From assembly GCF_016185115.1 (NCBI RefSeq), contig NZ_JACPOF010000017.1:186001-250000 (forward strand): a stretch of DNA of 64,000 bases. The letters run 5' to 3'. Numbering within the stretch: the first letter of the stretch is position 1; the number at the start of each line of letters is the position of its first letter. The notes under the pieces were generated by a model. The model made no database searches and was not told the origin of the DNA. It saw only the letters and a list, made by a program, of their open reading frames with translations. The stretch comes from Polaromonas sp. GTDB lineage: Bacteria; Pseudomonadota; Gammaproteobacteria; Burkholderiales; Burkholderiaceae_C. The translations under genes were made by a program, and so were the position numbers. Shown piece by piece: positions 30,349-39,998 of the stretch.

Positions 30349-31727
30349 GCGCGACACACTCTTTAAGAGCGCGCCTGCTCTGGTTCATTCTGGTAGCAAT
30401 CCTGCTAGGCGCCGTGCTGCAGGCCATCACCGCCTACCGCGGCGCACTGCAGCAGGCAGACGCCATGTTTGACGATCACCTGCAGCAGGTGGCGCGCTCC
30501 ATGCGCAGCGGCGCGCCGCTGGGAGGCGCATTTGAAGAAGGCACCGATGGCGACGGGTTTGATCTGTATGTGCAGATCTGGGGGCCGGACGGCACGCAGC
30601 TCTTTCGCTCGTCACGCTCTGCCCTGCCGCCGCGCGCGGTGCTGGGTTTCTCGGATGTAGAAGCCAATGGCAACCGCTACCGCGTTTACTCGCTGCAAAC
30701 GCCTTTGCAGACGGTACAGATTGCCCAGGACCTGAGCGCCCGGACCGCGCGCGCGCGTGCGCTGGCCATCAGGGCTGTGCTGCCGTTTGCGCTGCTCACG
30801 CCGCTGCTCATGCTGGCCGTGTGGTGGGTCATCAGCCGCTCACTCGCGCCCATAGAGCGCGCCCGCAAACAGGTTGCGCAGCGCGCGGCCGACGACTTCT
30901 CGCCACTGCCGAATACCGATTTGCCGGACGAGGTCAGGCCGCTGGTGGACGAACTCAACCTGCTCTTCGGCCGGGTACGCGGCGCCTTCGATGCGCAGAA
31001 AAATTTTGTTGCCGATGCCGCGCATGAGCTGCGCTCGCCGCTCACGGCGCTCAAGCTGCAGGCACAGGCCCTGCGCAAACCCGACGACGACCCCGCCGCG
31101 CGCGAAGCAGGCGTTGCACGGCTGAACCAGGGCATAGACCGCGCCATCCGGCTGGTAGAGCAACTGCTGGCGCTGGCGCGTGCGGAAGCTGCAGGCACGC
31201 CGGCCAGCGGCAGCGCACACGCCGCGCTGCAGGATGTGGTGAAGCTGGCTGTGGCCGATGTACTGCCGCATGCCCAGCACCGGCAGATAGACCTTGGTGT
31301 GGCGGGCGACCTGCCTGACGCGCCCGTGAAGGTCAGCGGTCAGCTTGAAGCGCTGCGCGTGCTGCTGCGCAACCTGCTGGACAACGCCGTCAAGTACACG
31401 CCCACGGGCGGGCGGGTCGATGTGTCGCTGCAACTTGACGGCGGCCAGCCCCTGCTGCGCGTGGAAGACAGCGGCCCCGGCATCGCCGAGGAAGAACGCG
31501 AGCGCGTGTTCGACCGCTTCTACAGGGGCGCCCAGACGGTGGCTGCTGCGAACCACGGCGAAGAAGCATCTGCCGAAGCCGCGCCCGCAACAGGCAGCGG
31601 CCTGGGCCTGGCCATAGTGCAGGCGATTGCCGCGCAGCACGGCGCAACGCTGCAGTTGGGCCGCTCCGAACGCCTGGGCGGGTTGCAGGTGGATGTGCGC
31701 TTCCCGCCCAGCGCATCCCCACGCTGA
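30345..31727 (+). CDS. Sensor histidine kinase (QseC/PmrB-like)
   Basis: 2 TM, HAMP-like, FVADAAHELRSPLTALKLQAQ H-box, LLDNAVKYTP, GSGLGLAIVQAIAAQHG; 4-nt overlap with regulator. Confidence 0.94.
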   Translation: MSATHSLRARLLWFILVAILLGAVLQAITAYRGALQQADAMFDDHLQQVARSMRSGAPLGGAFEEGTDGDGFDLYVQIWGPDGTQLFRSSRSALPPRAVLGFSDVEANGNRYRVYSLQTPLQTVQIAQDLSARTARARALAIRAVLPFALLTPLLMLAVWWVISRSLAPIERARKQVAQRAADDFSPLPNTDLPDEVRPLVDELNLLFGRVRGAFDAQKNFVADAAHELRSPLTALKLQAQALRKPDDDPAAREAGVARLNQGIDRAIRLVEQLLALARAEAAGTPASGSAHAALQDVVKLAVADVLPHAQHRQIDLGVAGDLPDAPVKVSGQLEALRVLLRNLLDNAVKYTPTGGRVDVSLQLDGGQPLLRVEDSGPGIAEEERERVFDRFYRGAQTVAAANHGEEASAEAAPATGSGLGLAIVQAIAAQHGATLQLGRSERLGGLQVDVRFPPSASPR

Positions 31728-31737
31728 TACGGAAATC

Positions 31738-31810
31738 ATATTTGCTACTGATTTAATAGCTTCTCACGTGCGTATTTATTGGCCTGCAGCCTTTTTTGCC
31801 CCTAAAAGTA
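31738..31810 (+). repeat. Dispersed repeat family R3, copy 2
   Basis: atatttgctactgatttaatagcttctcacgtgcgtatttattggcctgcagcc. Confidence 0.75.
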
Positions 31811-31868
31811 GCCCCAAATCGCTATTTTTGAGCCTGCTGAGACCCGTTTGACGGCCCCAGGCTCCAAA

Positions 31869-31888
31869 ATGTAAAGTAAACTTTACAT
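31869..31888. promoter_or_regulatory. Palindromic operator upstream of XRE regulator
   Basis: ATGTAAAGT-AA-ACTTTACAT: 9 bp perfect arms, 32 nt before ATG at 31920. Confidence 0.65.
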
Positions 31889-31919
31889 CATCCAAAAACT
31901 GCACTGGAGATCGCCCCGC

Positions 31920-32123
31920 ATGAACAACCGCATCCACGAACTCCGCCTGGCCCGTGGCCTGTCGCAAGCTGCGCTGGCAGCCGAGCTCCAGGTGTCACGC
32001 CAGACCATCAACGCCATAGAAGCCGGCCGCTCCGACCCCAGCCTGGCGCTCGCCTTTGCGATTGCGCGCCTGTTCGGCACACGCATAGACAAGGTCTTCC
32101 AGGACCACGCGCCCAGCCTGTGA
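31920..32123 (+). CDS. Small XRE-family helix-turn-helix regulator
   Basis: MNNRIHELRLARGLSQAALAAELQVSRQTINAIEAGRSDPSLALAFAIARLFGTRIDKVFQD. Confidence 0.9.
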   Translation: MNNRIHELRLARGLSQAALAAELQVSRQTINAIEAGRSDPSLALAFAIARLFGTRIDKVFQDHAPSL

Positions 32124-32171
32124 GGCTGCGCAACTAGCCACACGCTGCGGCTTCAAACGGAGATGAACGGC

Positions 32172-32285
32172 CCACAGCGAAGCGAGGTCTTCGCAAGCAG
32201 GGTCCGCGGAACCGGCTTCGCCGGGCCGCAGGAGCAGCGCCCCCTCGGGGGGCAGCGCAGTACGCGAAGCGACAAGCGTGGGGGC
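32172..32285 (-). repeat. Dispersed C/G-rich repeat family R1, copy 2
   Basis: Reverse complement begins gcccccacgcttgtcgcttcgcgtactgcgctgccccccgagggggc, matching core of copies at 13655 and 57336. Confidence 0.7.
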
Positions 32286-32370
32286 CTTAAGACTTGTCTA
32301 AGACTCCATCCTCATAGTTATGGGTACCGGCAACAAGCCGTGTGCCCATCAACCTATCAAGGATGAAACC

Positions 32371-33870
32371 ATGAAATCTGCAGCCCTTAAAAACACATCA
32401 CTGGTTGCCGCCCTTCTGACTGCCGGCGCCATTGGCGGTGCCGGTGTGAGTGCATTGAACGCCCTGCACTCGCCATCCGTCGCCGCACCAGCCCCCATCG
32501 TCTCCAGTGCAACCGGCATCACCGGCGGCGCAACCCTGCCAGACTTTCCGCAAATCACCGAGCGCTACGGCCCGGCCGTGGTCAACATCAGCGTGACCGG
32601 CACCACCAGGGTGTCTGATGACGATGCATTGGCCCAGGGTGAAGACGGCGCGGGCATGGACCCCTTCCTTGAATTCTTCAAGCGCTTCCAGCAAGGCCAG
32701 GGCATGTCGCCCGGCCAGCGTCGTGGCGCACCGCAGGAGATGCCAACGCGCGGCCAGGGCTCGGGTTTTATCGTCAGCCCTGACGGCATCATCCTGACCA
32801 ACGCCCACGTGGTGAAGGGCGCAAAAGAAGTCACCGTCAAGCTGACCGACCGCCGCGAATACCGTGCCAAGGTGCTGGGCTCTGACCCCAAGACCGATGT
32901 GGCCGTGCTGCGCATTGATGCGAAGAACCTGCCAGTGGTCTCCATAGGCAAAACCTCCGACCTGCGCGTCGGCGAATGGGTGCTGGCGATCGGCTCGCCC
33001 TTCGGTTTCGAGAACACCGTCACCGCAGGCGTGGTCAGCGCCAAGGGCCGCTCACTGCCCGACGACAGCGCTGTACCCTTCATACAGACCGACGTGGCTG
33101 TGAACCCCGGCAACTCGGGCGGCCCGCTGTTCAACTCGCGTGGCGAGGTGGTCGGCATCAACTCGCAGATCTACAGCCGCAGCGGCGGTTACCAGGGTGT
33201 GTCGTTTGCCATCCCCATGGACATCGCCACCAAGATCAAGGACCAGATCGTCGCCACCGGCAAGGCCGAGCACGCGCGCCTGGGCGTGGCCGTGCAGGAA
33301 GTCAACCAGACCTTTGCCAACTCCTTCAAGCTCGACAAGCCCGAAGGCGCGCTGGTCTCGAATGTTGAAAAAGGCGGCCCCGCCGACAAGGCAGGCCTGC
33401 AGCCCGGCGACGTGATCCGCAAGGTCAACGGACAGGCCGTGATTTCTTCCGGCGATTTGCCTGCAGTCATCAGCATGGCCGCGCCCGGCGACACGGTGAA
33501 GCTGGAGATCTGGCGTCAGGGTTCGTCGAAAGAACTCTCGGCACGCCTGGCCAATGCCAACGACAAGAGCAAGGAAGTGGTCGGCAAGAACGAGGCACCC
33601 AGCCAGGGCAAGCTTGGCCTGGCGCTGCGCCCTCTGCAGCCCGATGAACGCCAGGAAGCAGGCGTGGACAGCGGCCTGGTCGTGCAGCAGGCCACCGGCC
33701 CTGCCGCGCTGGCAGGCGTGCAGTCAGGCGACGTGCTGATCTCCATCAACGGCACGGCCGTAAAGAACGTGGACCAGGTTCGCGCTGCAGTGGCCAAGTC
33801 AGACAAATCAGTCGCCCTGCTGATCCAGCGCGGCAGTGACCGGATTTTTGTGCCGGTGAACCTGGGTTGA
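32371..33870 (+). CDS. DegP/Do-type periplasmic serine endoprotease
   Basis: Signal peptide, GSGFIVSPDGIILTNAHVV, TDVAVLRID, NPGNSGGPLFN catalytic Ser, two PDZ domains; start MKSAALKNTSL at 32371. Confidence 0.94.
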   Translation: MKSAALKNTSLVAALLTAGAIGGAGVSALNALHSPSVAAPAPIVSSATGITGGATLPDFPQITERYGPAVVNISVTGTTRVSDDDALAQGEDGAGMDPFLEFFKRFQQGQGMSPGQRRGAPQEMPTRGQGSGFIVSPDGIILTNAHVVKGAKEVTVKLTDRREYRAKVLGSDPKTDVAVLRIDAKNLPVVSIGKTSDLRVGEWVLAIGSPFGFENTVTAGVVSAKGRSLPDDSAVPFIQTDVAVNPGNSGGPLFNSRGEVVGINSQIYSRSGGYQGVSFAIPMDIATKIKDQIVATGKAEHARLGVAVQEVNQTFANSFKLDKPEGALVSNVEKGGPADKAGLQPGDVIRKVNGQAVISSGDLPAVISMAAPGDTVKLEIWRQGSSKELSARLANANDKSKEVVGKNEAPSQGKLGLALRPLQPDERQEAGVDSGLVVQQATGPAALAGVQSGDVLISINGTAVKNVDQVRAAVAKSDKSVALLIQRGSDRIFVPVNLG

Positions 33871-33890
33871 AATTTTTCATCTCCATCTTG

Positions 33891-33917
33891 AAAAGCGGGC
33901 CCTGTGCCCGCTTTTTT
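33891..33917 (+). terminator. Intrinsic terminator after degP-like gene
   Basis: AAAAGCGGGC-CCTGT-GCCCGCTTTTTT. Confidence 0.85.
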
Positions 33918-33963
33918 GTTACATACAAATCAGCTACGCTTGACCCTCCAATGAGGAGGATTC

Positions 33964-36900
33964 GTGGTCAAGTTCACTACAAAAATAGCCGTCGCCATGA
34001 TGGCAACTGCAGCCATGCAGGCGCACGCATTCCAGGTCACCAGCCTTTCGCCGCAGGGAGAGGTCTCGCGCGTTCGCCAGGTGGTTGCCAAATTTGACGA
34101 CAGCGCCGTGAATTTCGGCGATCCCAAGGCTCCGGCACCACTTTCCTTAAGTTGCAGCGATGCGCAGGCCAGCAAGGGCAGCGGGCGCTGGACCAGTGAC
34201 CGCGAATGGGCGTTTGAATTCGAGAACGACCTGCCGCCCGGCGTGAGCTGCAACCTGCAGGTGCGCAACGGGATGAAGTCCGCGTCCGGAGTGACCCTCA
34301 CAGGCCCGGGCGCCTACAAATTCAACACCGGCGGCCCCTTCATCACCAGCCTCAGGCCCGGCTCCTACGAACGCATCGACGAAGAACAGTACTTTTTGCT
34401 GCGCCTCAATGGCCCTGCCACGTTGCAGAGCGTGCAGGAGAACGTCTGGTGTTCGGTGGAAGGCCTGGGTGAACGCGTTCCCGTCAAGCTCATCGCGGGC
34501 GCCGAGCGCGAAGGCCTGCTGAAATCGCAGGGCCTGGACAAGGCCGCCGCCAAAGACCCCCTGAAGTTCGTCACGCTGGCCTGCAACCGCCGGCTGACAC
34601 CGGCGGCAAAGATACAGCTGGTCTACGGCAAGGGCGTGAGCACGCCCAGCGGCGTGCCCAACTCGATTGAAAAGCGCTACAACTTCCAGGTGCGTGAGCC
34701 GTTTGCGGCCAGCTTCAACTGCGAGCGTGAAAACGCACAGGCTGCCTGCCTGCCGATTCGCCCCATGAGCCTGAACTTCAACGCACCTGTGCCGCGCAAG
34801 CTGGCAGAGGGCATACGCCTGAAGTCGGGTTCCAATACGCTAAAGCCAGTGTTCGATGCTGAAAGCGGCGACGCCGCCGATGTGGTCAGCAACATCATCT
34901 TCAAGCCACTGTTTGCCGAGCAGGCGCAGTATGTGCTGGAATTGCCGAAAGACTTCAAGGACGCATCGGGCCGCACCTTGCGCAACGCCGACAGCTTTCC
35001 GCTCAAGGTGGCTACCGGCGCCATGCCGCCGCTGGCGAAATTTGCGGCATCGCCCTTCGGCATCGTCGAGCGTTTTGCAGAACCCAATACCAAAGCCAGC
35101 GACCCGGCGCTTCTGCCAGTTACGCTGCGCAATGTTGAGGCAGCCCTGCAGGTCAAGGGCGTCACGCCGGCAGCCATCACTGCCCCTGCCGGAAAGGTCA
35201 GCGACCTCCAACCCAAAACCGACGCCGACATCATCGCGTGGTTCCGCAAGGTGCAGCGCTATGACGACTATGAGGTCGAGCGCAAACAGGCCGCGGCAGA
35301 TATCAAGGGGCCGCTGCCAAAAATACTTGATGCGAAAACAAAAGAGTATGTGCAGACGCGCATGCTGTCGCTGCTGGCAGGCCAGCCGGGTGTGAAGACG
35401 CTGGATCTGCCCAAGCCTGTGAACAACGACCCAAGGCCTTTTGAAGTGGTCGGCATACCGCTCACGCCGGGCTTTCACGTCGTTGAAATCGCATCGCAAA
35501 AACTCGGTACCTCGCTGCTCGACGAACGCCACGGCGCCAGCCGGACCATGTATGTGCGCACGTCAGCGCTGGTCACCAATCTGGGCGTGCATTTCAAGCT
35601 GGGGCGCGAAAACGCAATGGCCTGGGTTACCACACTGGACAAGGGCGCGCCCGTGGCCAACGCCGTGGTACGTGTCTCAGACTGTCAGGGCGCAGAGCTT
35701 GCGAAGGCCACCACCAATGCGCAGGGTATTGCCAACTTCACGGGCCTCTCGCCGCAGGCGCCTAAATGCGGGCGTGATGACTATCGCTCGGCTTACTTCG
35801 TCAGTGCCCGGGTAGCTGTATCTGGCGTGGAAGATATGGCTTTCACATGGAGCGACTGGCATAAAGGCATAGAAGCCTGGCGCTTCAATGTGCCGACCAG
35901 TACCGAAATGCGACCCGATGAAGTGGCCCACACGATTTTTGACCGCACGCTGCTGCGCGCCGGTGAAACCGTGTCGATGAAACACATATTGCGCACGCAA
36001 ACCAGCAAGGGCTTTGGCCTGGCCGAAGTGCAGCCGTCGACACTGGTCGTCACGCACATCGGCAGCGGGCAGAAATACACGCAACCCATCACCTGGCGCA
36101 AGACGGCGACGGGCGGCTCAAGCGCAGAGAACACCTTCGCGATTCCGCCTGCGGCCAAGCTGGGCATGTACGAAGTGACATTGCAGGGCGACCCGAAAGC
36201 GGACGAACGCAGCCGCAACTTCACCAGCGGCCAGTTCCGGGTTGAAGAGTTCAGGCTGCCTGTGCTTGAAGGCCGGGTGACGCCTGCCGAGAAAAAAGCG
36301 CTGGTCAATGTGAAGACGGTGCCGACGGATGTGCAGATCAACTACGTCGCCGGCGGCGGCGCGGTCAGCCTGCCGGTCCGGGTGTCTGCACTGGTGCGCG
36401 GCAAGGGCTTGAGCTACAGCGACTACGAAGAATTCAACTTCTCGCCACCGCGCGGCAAGCGCAGCGACAACCCCGACGCCGACGAAGAAAACACCGCCTC
36501 GCAAGACCAGCGTGTGATTGCCGACAAGCTGCCGCTGACGCTGGACCGCAACGGCGCAGGCAAGGTAACCGTCGATAACGTACCGGTGTCAAAACAGCCG
36601 CAGGAGCTGCTGCTGGAAGCCACCTACGCCGACCCCAATGGTGAAGTGCAAACCATACGCAGCGTCTCCACGCTGTGGCCGGCCAGTGTGATCGCCGGCA
36701 TCAAGACCGAGGGCTGGGTATCCGCCAGCCAGAAGATCAGGTTCCAGGCACTGGCGCTTGATTTGAGTGGCAAGGCCGCGGCCGATGTGTCCATGGAAGT
36801 CAAAGCCATTGCGCGCATCGTCACCACCAGCCGCAAACGCATGGTGGGCGGTTTTTACACCTACGACAACAAGACCGAAACAAAAGACCTCGGCAGCGTC

Positions 36901-39900
36901 TGCAGCGGCAAGAGCGATTCGCGCGGCCTGCTGCTCTGCGAAACAAAACTGGGCGAAGCCGGTGAGGTTGAACTGATCGTCACCGCAAAAGACAAGGACG
37001 GCAACACCATACAGGCGGCAAGTTCTGTTTACGTGACCAAGCAGGGCGAACTGTGGTTCGGTGGTGAAAACCATGACCGCATGGATGTGCTGCCCGAAAA
37101 GAAAAGCTACCAGCCCGGCGACACCGCGAAGTTCCAGGTGCGCATGCCTTTCCGTTTCGCGACAGCGCTGGTGGCCATTGAGCGCGAAGGCATCATCGAA
37201 ACACAGGTGGTGCAGCTCAACGGCCAGGACCCGACCATCAATCTGAAGATCAAGGACGGCTGGGGCCCGAATGTGTATGTGAGCGTGCTGGCCCTGCGTG
37301 GGCGGCTGCGCGAGGTGCCGTGGTACAGCTTTTTCACCTGGGGCTACAAGGCGCCGCGTGAATGGTGGACATCCTTCTGGTACGAGGGCCGCGAATATGT
37401 CGCGCCGACTGCGCTGGTCGATTTGAGCAAGCCGGCCTTCAGGCTTGGCCTGGCGGAAATCCGCGTCGGCACCAAAGCGCACCAGCTTGATGTGAGCGTG
37501 AAGGCCGACAAGGAAAGCTATGCCGTGCGCAGCCAGGCCAGGGTGACTATTCAAGTCAAGCTGCCAAATGGCCAGCCCGCCGCGAATGCCGAAGTGGCAC
37601 TGGCCGCCGTTGACCAGGCGCTGCTGGAGTTGATGCCCAACAGCAGCTGGAACATCCTTGACGCCATGTTGCAGCGCCGCGCCTGGGGCGTGGAAACGTC
37701 AACCGCGCAGATGGAAATCATTGGCCGCAGGCACTATGGCCGCAAGGCCGTGGCAGCAGGTGGCGGCGGCGGGCGCAGCAACACACGCGAACTGCTGGAG
37801 ACCCTGCTGCTCTGGAACCCGAAGGTGGTGCTGGACGCCAACGGCCAGGCGATTGTGAATGTGCCGCTCAATGATGCACTGACGACCTTCAAGATTGTGG
37901 CCGTCGCCGATGCGGGCACCGGCATGTTCGGCATCGGGCAGACCAGCATCAAGGCGACGCAGGATTTGCAGATCATCAGCGGCCTGCCGCCGCTGGTGCG
38001 AGAGGACGACAACTTCCGTGCTCAGCTCACCCTGCGCAACACGACCAAGGCGGCGATGAAGGTGGAAGTGACGCCGCGTGCCACGCTGCTCGACCTGAAA
38101 CCGCAAACGGTAGACATTCCGGCAGGTGAAGCACGTGAAGTCGCATGGTTGGTGACGGCACCGGCACAACTCGCCTTCACGCGGGCCGAAGCCATACTCT
38201 GGGAGATAGAGGCCAAAGACACGGTGAGCGGCGCGCGTGACGGCCTGAAGGCGCGCCAGCGCATCATCCCTGCTGTGCCATTAACGGTGCAGCAGGCCAC
38301 GCTGGTGCAGGTTGATGGCTCGTTCAACCTAGACGTCAACCCGCCTGCAGATGCGCTGCCGGGCCGGGGTGGACTGAAGATGTCGCTGCAACCAAAACTC
38401 GCCGAAGGCATGGACGGGGTGCGTGACTGGTTTGCCAACTACCCCTTCGCCTGCCTGGAACAGAAGACCAGCAAGTCAGTGGGCCTGCGTGACGGCAAGC
38501 TGTGGCAGACAGTTGTGGGGCAGATACCCAACTACCTGGACAGTGACGGCCTGGCCAGCTACTTCCCGCCGCGTGAGGGCGAAGGCTCACGCGGCAGTGA
38601 CATCCTGACCTCTTACCTGCTGGCTGCCACCCATGAAGCCGCCAGCATCAACCCGGCGTTTGCACTGCCTGACGAGGTTCGTGCGCCCATGGAACGCGGC
38701 CTCATCGGTTTTGTCGAAGGCCGCATTCAGCGCGAGTTCTGGAGCCCGCGCAAGGACCTCGACGTGCGCAAGCTCGCCGCCATCGAAGCGCTGTCGCGCT
38801 ACGGCAAGGCGCAGGGCCGCATGGTCGGCAGCATCACCATCGCGCCCAACCAGTGGCCGACAAGTGCAGTGATCGACTGGCTGAACATCCTCAAGCGCGT
38901 GGCCGATGTGCCGCAGCGCGAGCAGCGCCTGGCGGAAGCAAACCAGATCATCCGCTCGCGCCTGTCCTTCCAGGGCACCAAGCTGATCTTCAGCACCGAA
39001 AAGGACGACTACTGGTGGTGGCTGATGACCAATGGCGATGTCAACACCGCGCGCCTCATGCTGGCCGTGATGGACGACCCGGCGTGGAAAGACGACATGG
39101 GACGGCTTGCCAATGGCTTTATTGCTCGCCAGCAAAAAGGCGCATGGCACACCACGACTGCCAACCTGTGGGGCGGGCTGGCGCTGGACAAATTCTCTGC
39201 AAGGTTTGAAGCCACGCCCGTGGCCGGCGTCACCAGGGCCACACTGGCCTCGGCGGCGGCAGCTACGGCCAGTGTGGACTGGAGCAAGGTCGACCGGGTC
39301 AAAGCCACCGACTCTGCGGGCGCACCCAACCAGACTACGTTCTTCGGCGCACCAGCATCGCCCGGTAACCTGCGTAACAACAGCATGTTCCTGCCATGGG
39401 GCAAAGCGGGCAAGGACACGCTGACCGTGACGCATCAGGGCGCAGGCAAGCCGTGGCTGACGCTGCAGTCGATTGCGGCCATCCAGCTGAAAGAGCCCTT
39501 CAACGCGGGCTACCAGATCAAAAAGACCATCACCCCGGTCGAGCAGGCCGTCAAAGGGGTGTACACACGCGGCGACGTTCTGCGCATCACACTTGAAGTG
39601 AATGCCAGCGCCGACATGACCTGGGTCGCCATCACCGACCCGGTGCCCGGTGGCGCGACGATTCTCGGCAGCGGCCTGGGCCGCGATTCGCAGATCGCCA
39701 CCAGCGGCGAAAAGAAATCAGGCGCAGGCTGGCCGGCATTCGAAGAGCGCAGCTTCGAGGCCTTTCGCAGTTACTACGAGTACCTGCCCAAGGGTGTCGT
39801 GAAGATGGAGTACACCGTGCGTCTCAACAACGTCGGCGAGTTCGCCCTGCCGCCAAGCCGTGCAGAGGCGATGTATGCGCCCGAGATGTTTGGCGAGGCG

Positions 39901-39936
39901 CCGAATGCGCGGGTGAAGGTGGAGGCAGTGAAGTGA
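33964..39936 (+). CDS. Bacterial alpha-2-macroglobulin family protein (YfhM/MG2 type)
   Basis: 1990 aa; signal peptide MVKFTTKIAVAMMATAAMQAHA; MG domains; thioester CLEQ (38452-38463) in NYPFACLEQKTSK; downstream pbpC. Confidence 0.94.
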   Translation: MVKFTTKIAVAMMATAAMQAHAFQVTSLSPQGEVSRVRQVVAKFDDSAVNFGDPKAPAPLSLSCSDAQASKGSGRWTSDREWAFEFENDLPPGVSCNLQVRNGMKSASGVTLTGPGAYKFNTGGPFITSLRPGSYERIDEEQYFLLRLNGPATLQSVQENVWCSVEGLGERVPVKLIAGAEREGLLKSQGLDKAAAKDPLKFVTLACNRRLTPAAKIQLVYGKGVSTPSGVPNSIEKRYNFQVREPFAASFNCERENAQAACLPIRPMSLNFNAPVPRKLAEGIRLKSGSNTLKPVFDAESGDAADVVSNIIFKPLFAEQAQYVLELPKDFKDASGRTLRNADSFPLKVATGAMPPLAKFAASPFGIVERFAEPNTKASDPALLPVTLRNVEAALQVKGVTPAAITAPAGKVSDLQPKTDADIIAWFRKVQRYDDYEVERKQAAADIKGPLPKILDAKTKEYVQTRMLSLLAGQPGVKTLDLPKPVNNDPRPFEVVGIPLTPGFHVVEIASQKLGTSLLDERHGASRTMYVRTSALVTNLGVHFKLGRENAMAWVTTLDKGAPVANAVVRVSDCQGAELAKATTNAQGIANFTGLSPQAPKCGRDDYRSAYFVSARVAVSGVEDMAFTWSDWHKGIEAWRFNVPTSTEMRPDEVAHTIFDRTLLRAGETVSMKHILRTQTSKGFGLAEVQPSTLVVTHIGSGQKYTQPITWRKTATGGSSAENTFAIPPAAKLGMYEVTLQGDPKADERSRNFTSGQFRVEEFRLPVLEGRVTPAEKKALVNVKTVPTDVQINYVAGGGAVSLPVRVSALVRGKGLSYSDYEEFNFSPPRGKRSDNPDADEENTASQDQRVIADKLPLTLDRNGAGKVTVDNVPVSKQPQELLLEATYADPNGEVQTIRSVSTLWPASVIAGIKTEGWVSASQKIRFQALALDLSGKAAADVSMEVKAIARIVTTSRKRMVGGFYTYDNKTETKDLGSVCSGKSDSRGLLLCETKLGEAGEVELIVTAKDKDGNTIQAASSVYVTKQGELWFGGENHDRMDVLPEKKSYQPGDTAKFQVRMPFRFATALVAIEREGIIETQVVQLNGQDPTINLKIKDGWGPNVYVSVLALRGRLREVPWYSFFTWGYKAPREWWTSFWYEGREYVAPTALVDLSKPAFRLGLAEIRVGTKAHQLDVSVKADKESYAVRSQARVTIQVKLPNGQPAANAEVALAAVDQALLELMPNSSWNILDAMLQRRAWGVETSTAQMEIIGRRHYGRKAVAAGGGGGRSNTRELLETLLLWNPKVVLDANGQAIVNVPLNDALTTFKIVAVADAGTGMFGIGQTSIKATQDLQIISGLPPLVREDDNFRAQLTLRNTTKAAMKVEVTPRATLLDLKPQTVDIPAGEAREVAWLVTAPAQLAFTRAEAILWEIEAKDTVSGARDGLKARQRIIPAVPLTVQQATLVQVDGSFNLDVNPPADALPGRGGLKMSLQPKLAEGMDGVRDWFANYPFACLEQKTSKSVGLRDGKLWQTVVGQIPNYLDSDGLASYFPPREGEGSRGSDILTSYLLAATHEAASINPAFALPDEVRAPMERGLIGFVEGRIQREFWSPRKDLDVRKLAAIEALSRYGKAQGRMVGSITIAPNQWPTSAVIDWLNILKRVADVPQREQRLAEANQIIRSRLSFQGTKLIFSTEKDDYWWWLMTNGDVNTARLMLAVMDDPAWKDDMGRLANGFIARQQKGAWHTTTANLWGGLALDKFSARFEATPVAGVTRATLASAAAATASVDWSKVDRVKATDSAGAPNQTTFFGAPASPGNLRNNSMFLPWGKAGKDTLTVTHQGAGKPWLTLQSIAAIQLKEPFNAGYQIKKTITPVEQAVKGVYTRGDVLRITLEVNASADMTWVAITDPVPGGATILGSGLGRDSQIATSGEKKSGAGWPAFEERSFEAFRSYYEYLPKGVVKMEYTVRLNNVGEFALPPSRAEAMYAPEMFGEAPNARVKVEAVK

Positions 39937-39946
39937 CAAGCGATAT

Positions 39947-39972
39947 CGTTGCGGGGTCGACCCGCAATCCAT
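39947..39972. repeat. Half-unit of tgcggg..gacccgcaatccat repeat (family R5) at pbpC start
   Basis: cgttgcggggtcgacccgcaatccat, compare cattgcgggcttgacccgcaatccat at 50048. Confidence 0.55.
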
Positions 39973-39998
39973 CTGCCGGCTTTCAAATCGGTGTTGGC

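Noticed and set aside
36589-37554. 321 aa minus-strand ORF
   Set aside because: Antisense to the alpha-2-macroglobulin gene; no domain support.
38587-39435. 282 aa minus-strand ORF
   Set aside because: Antisense to the alpha-2-macroglobulin gene; no domain support.
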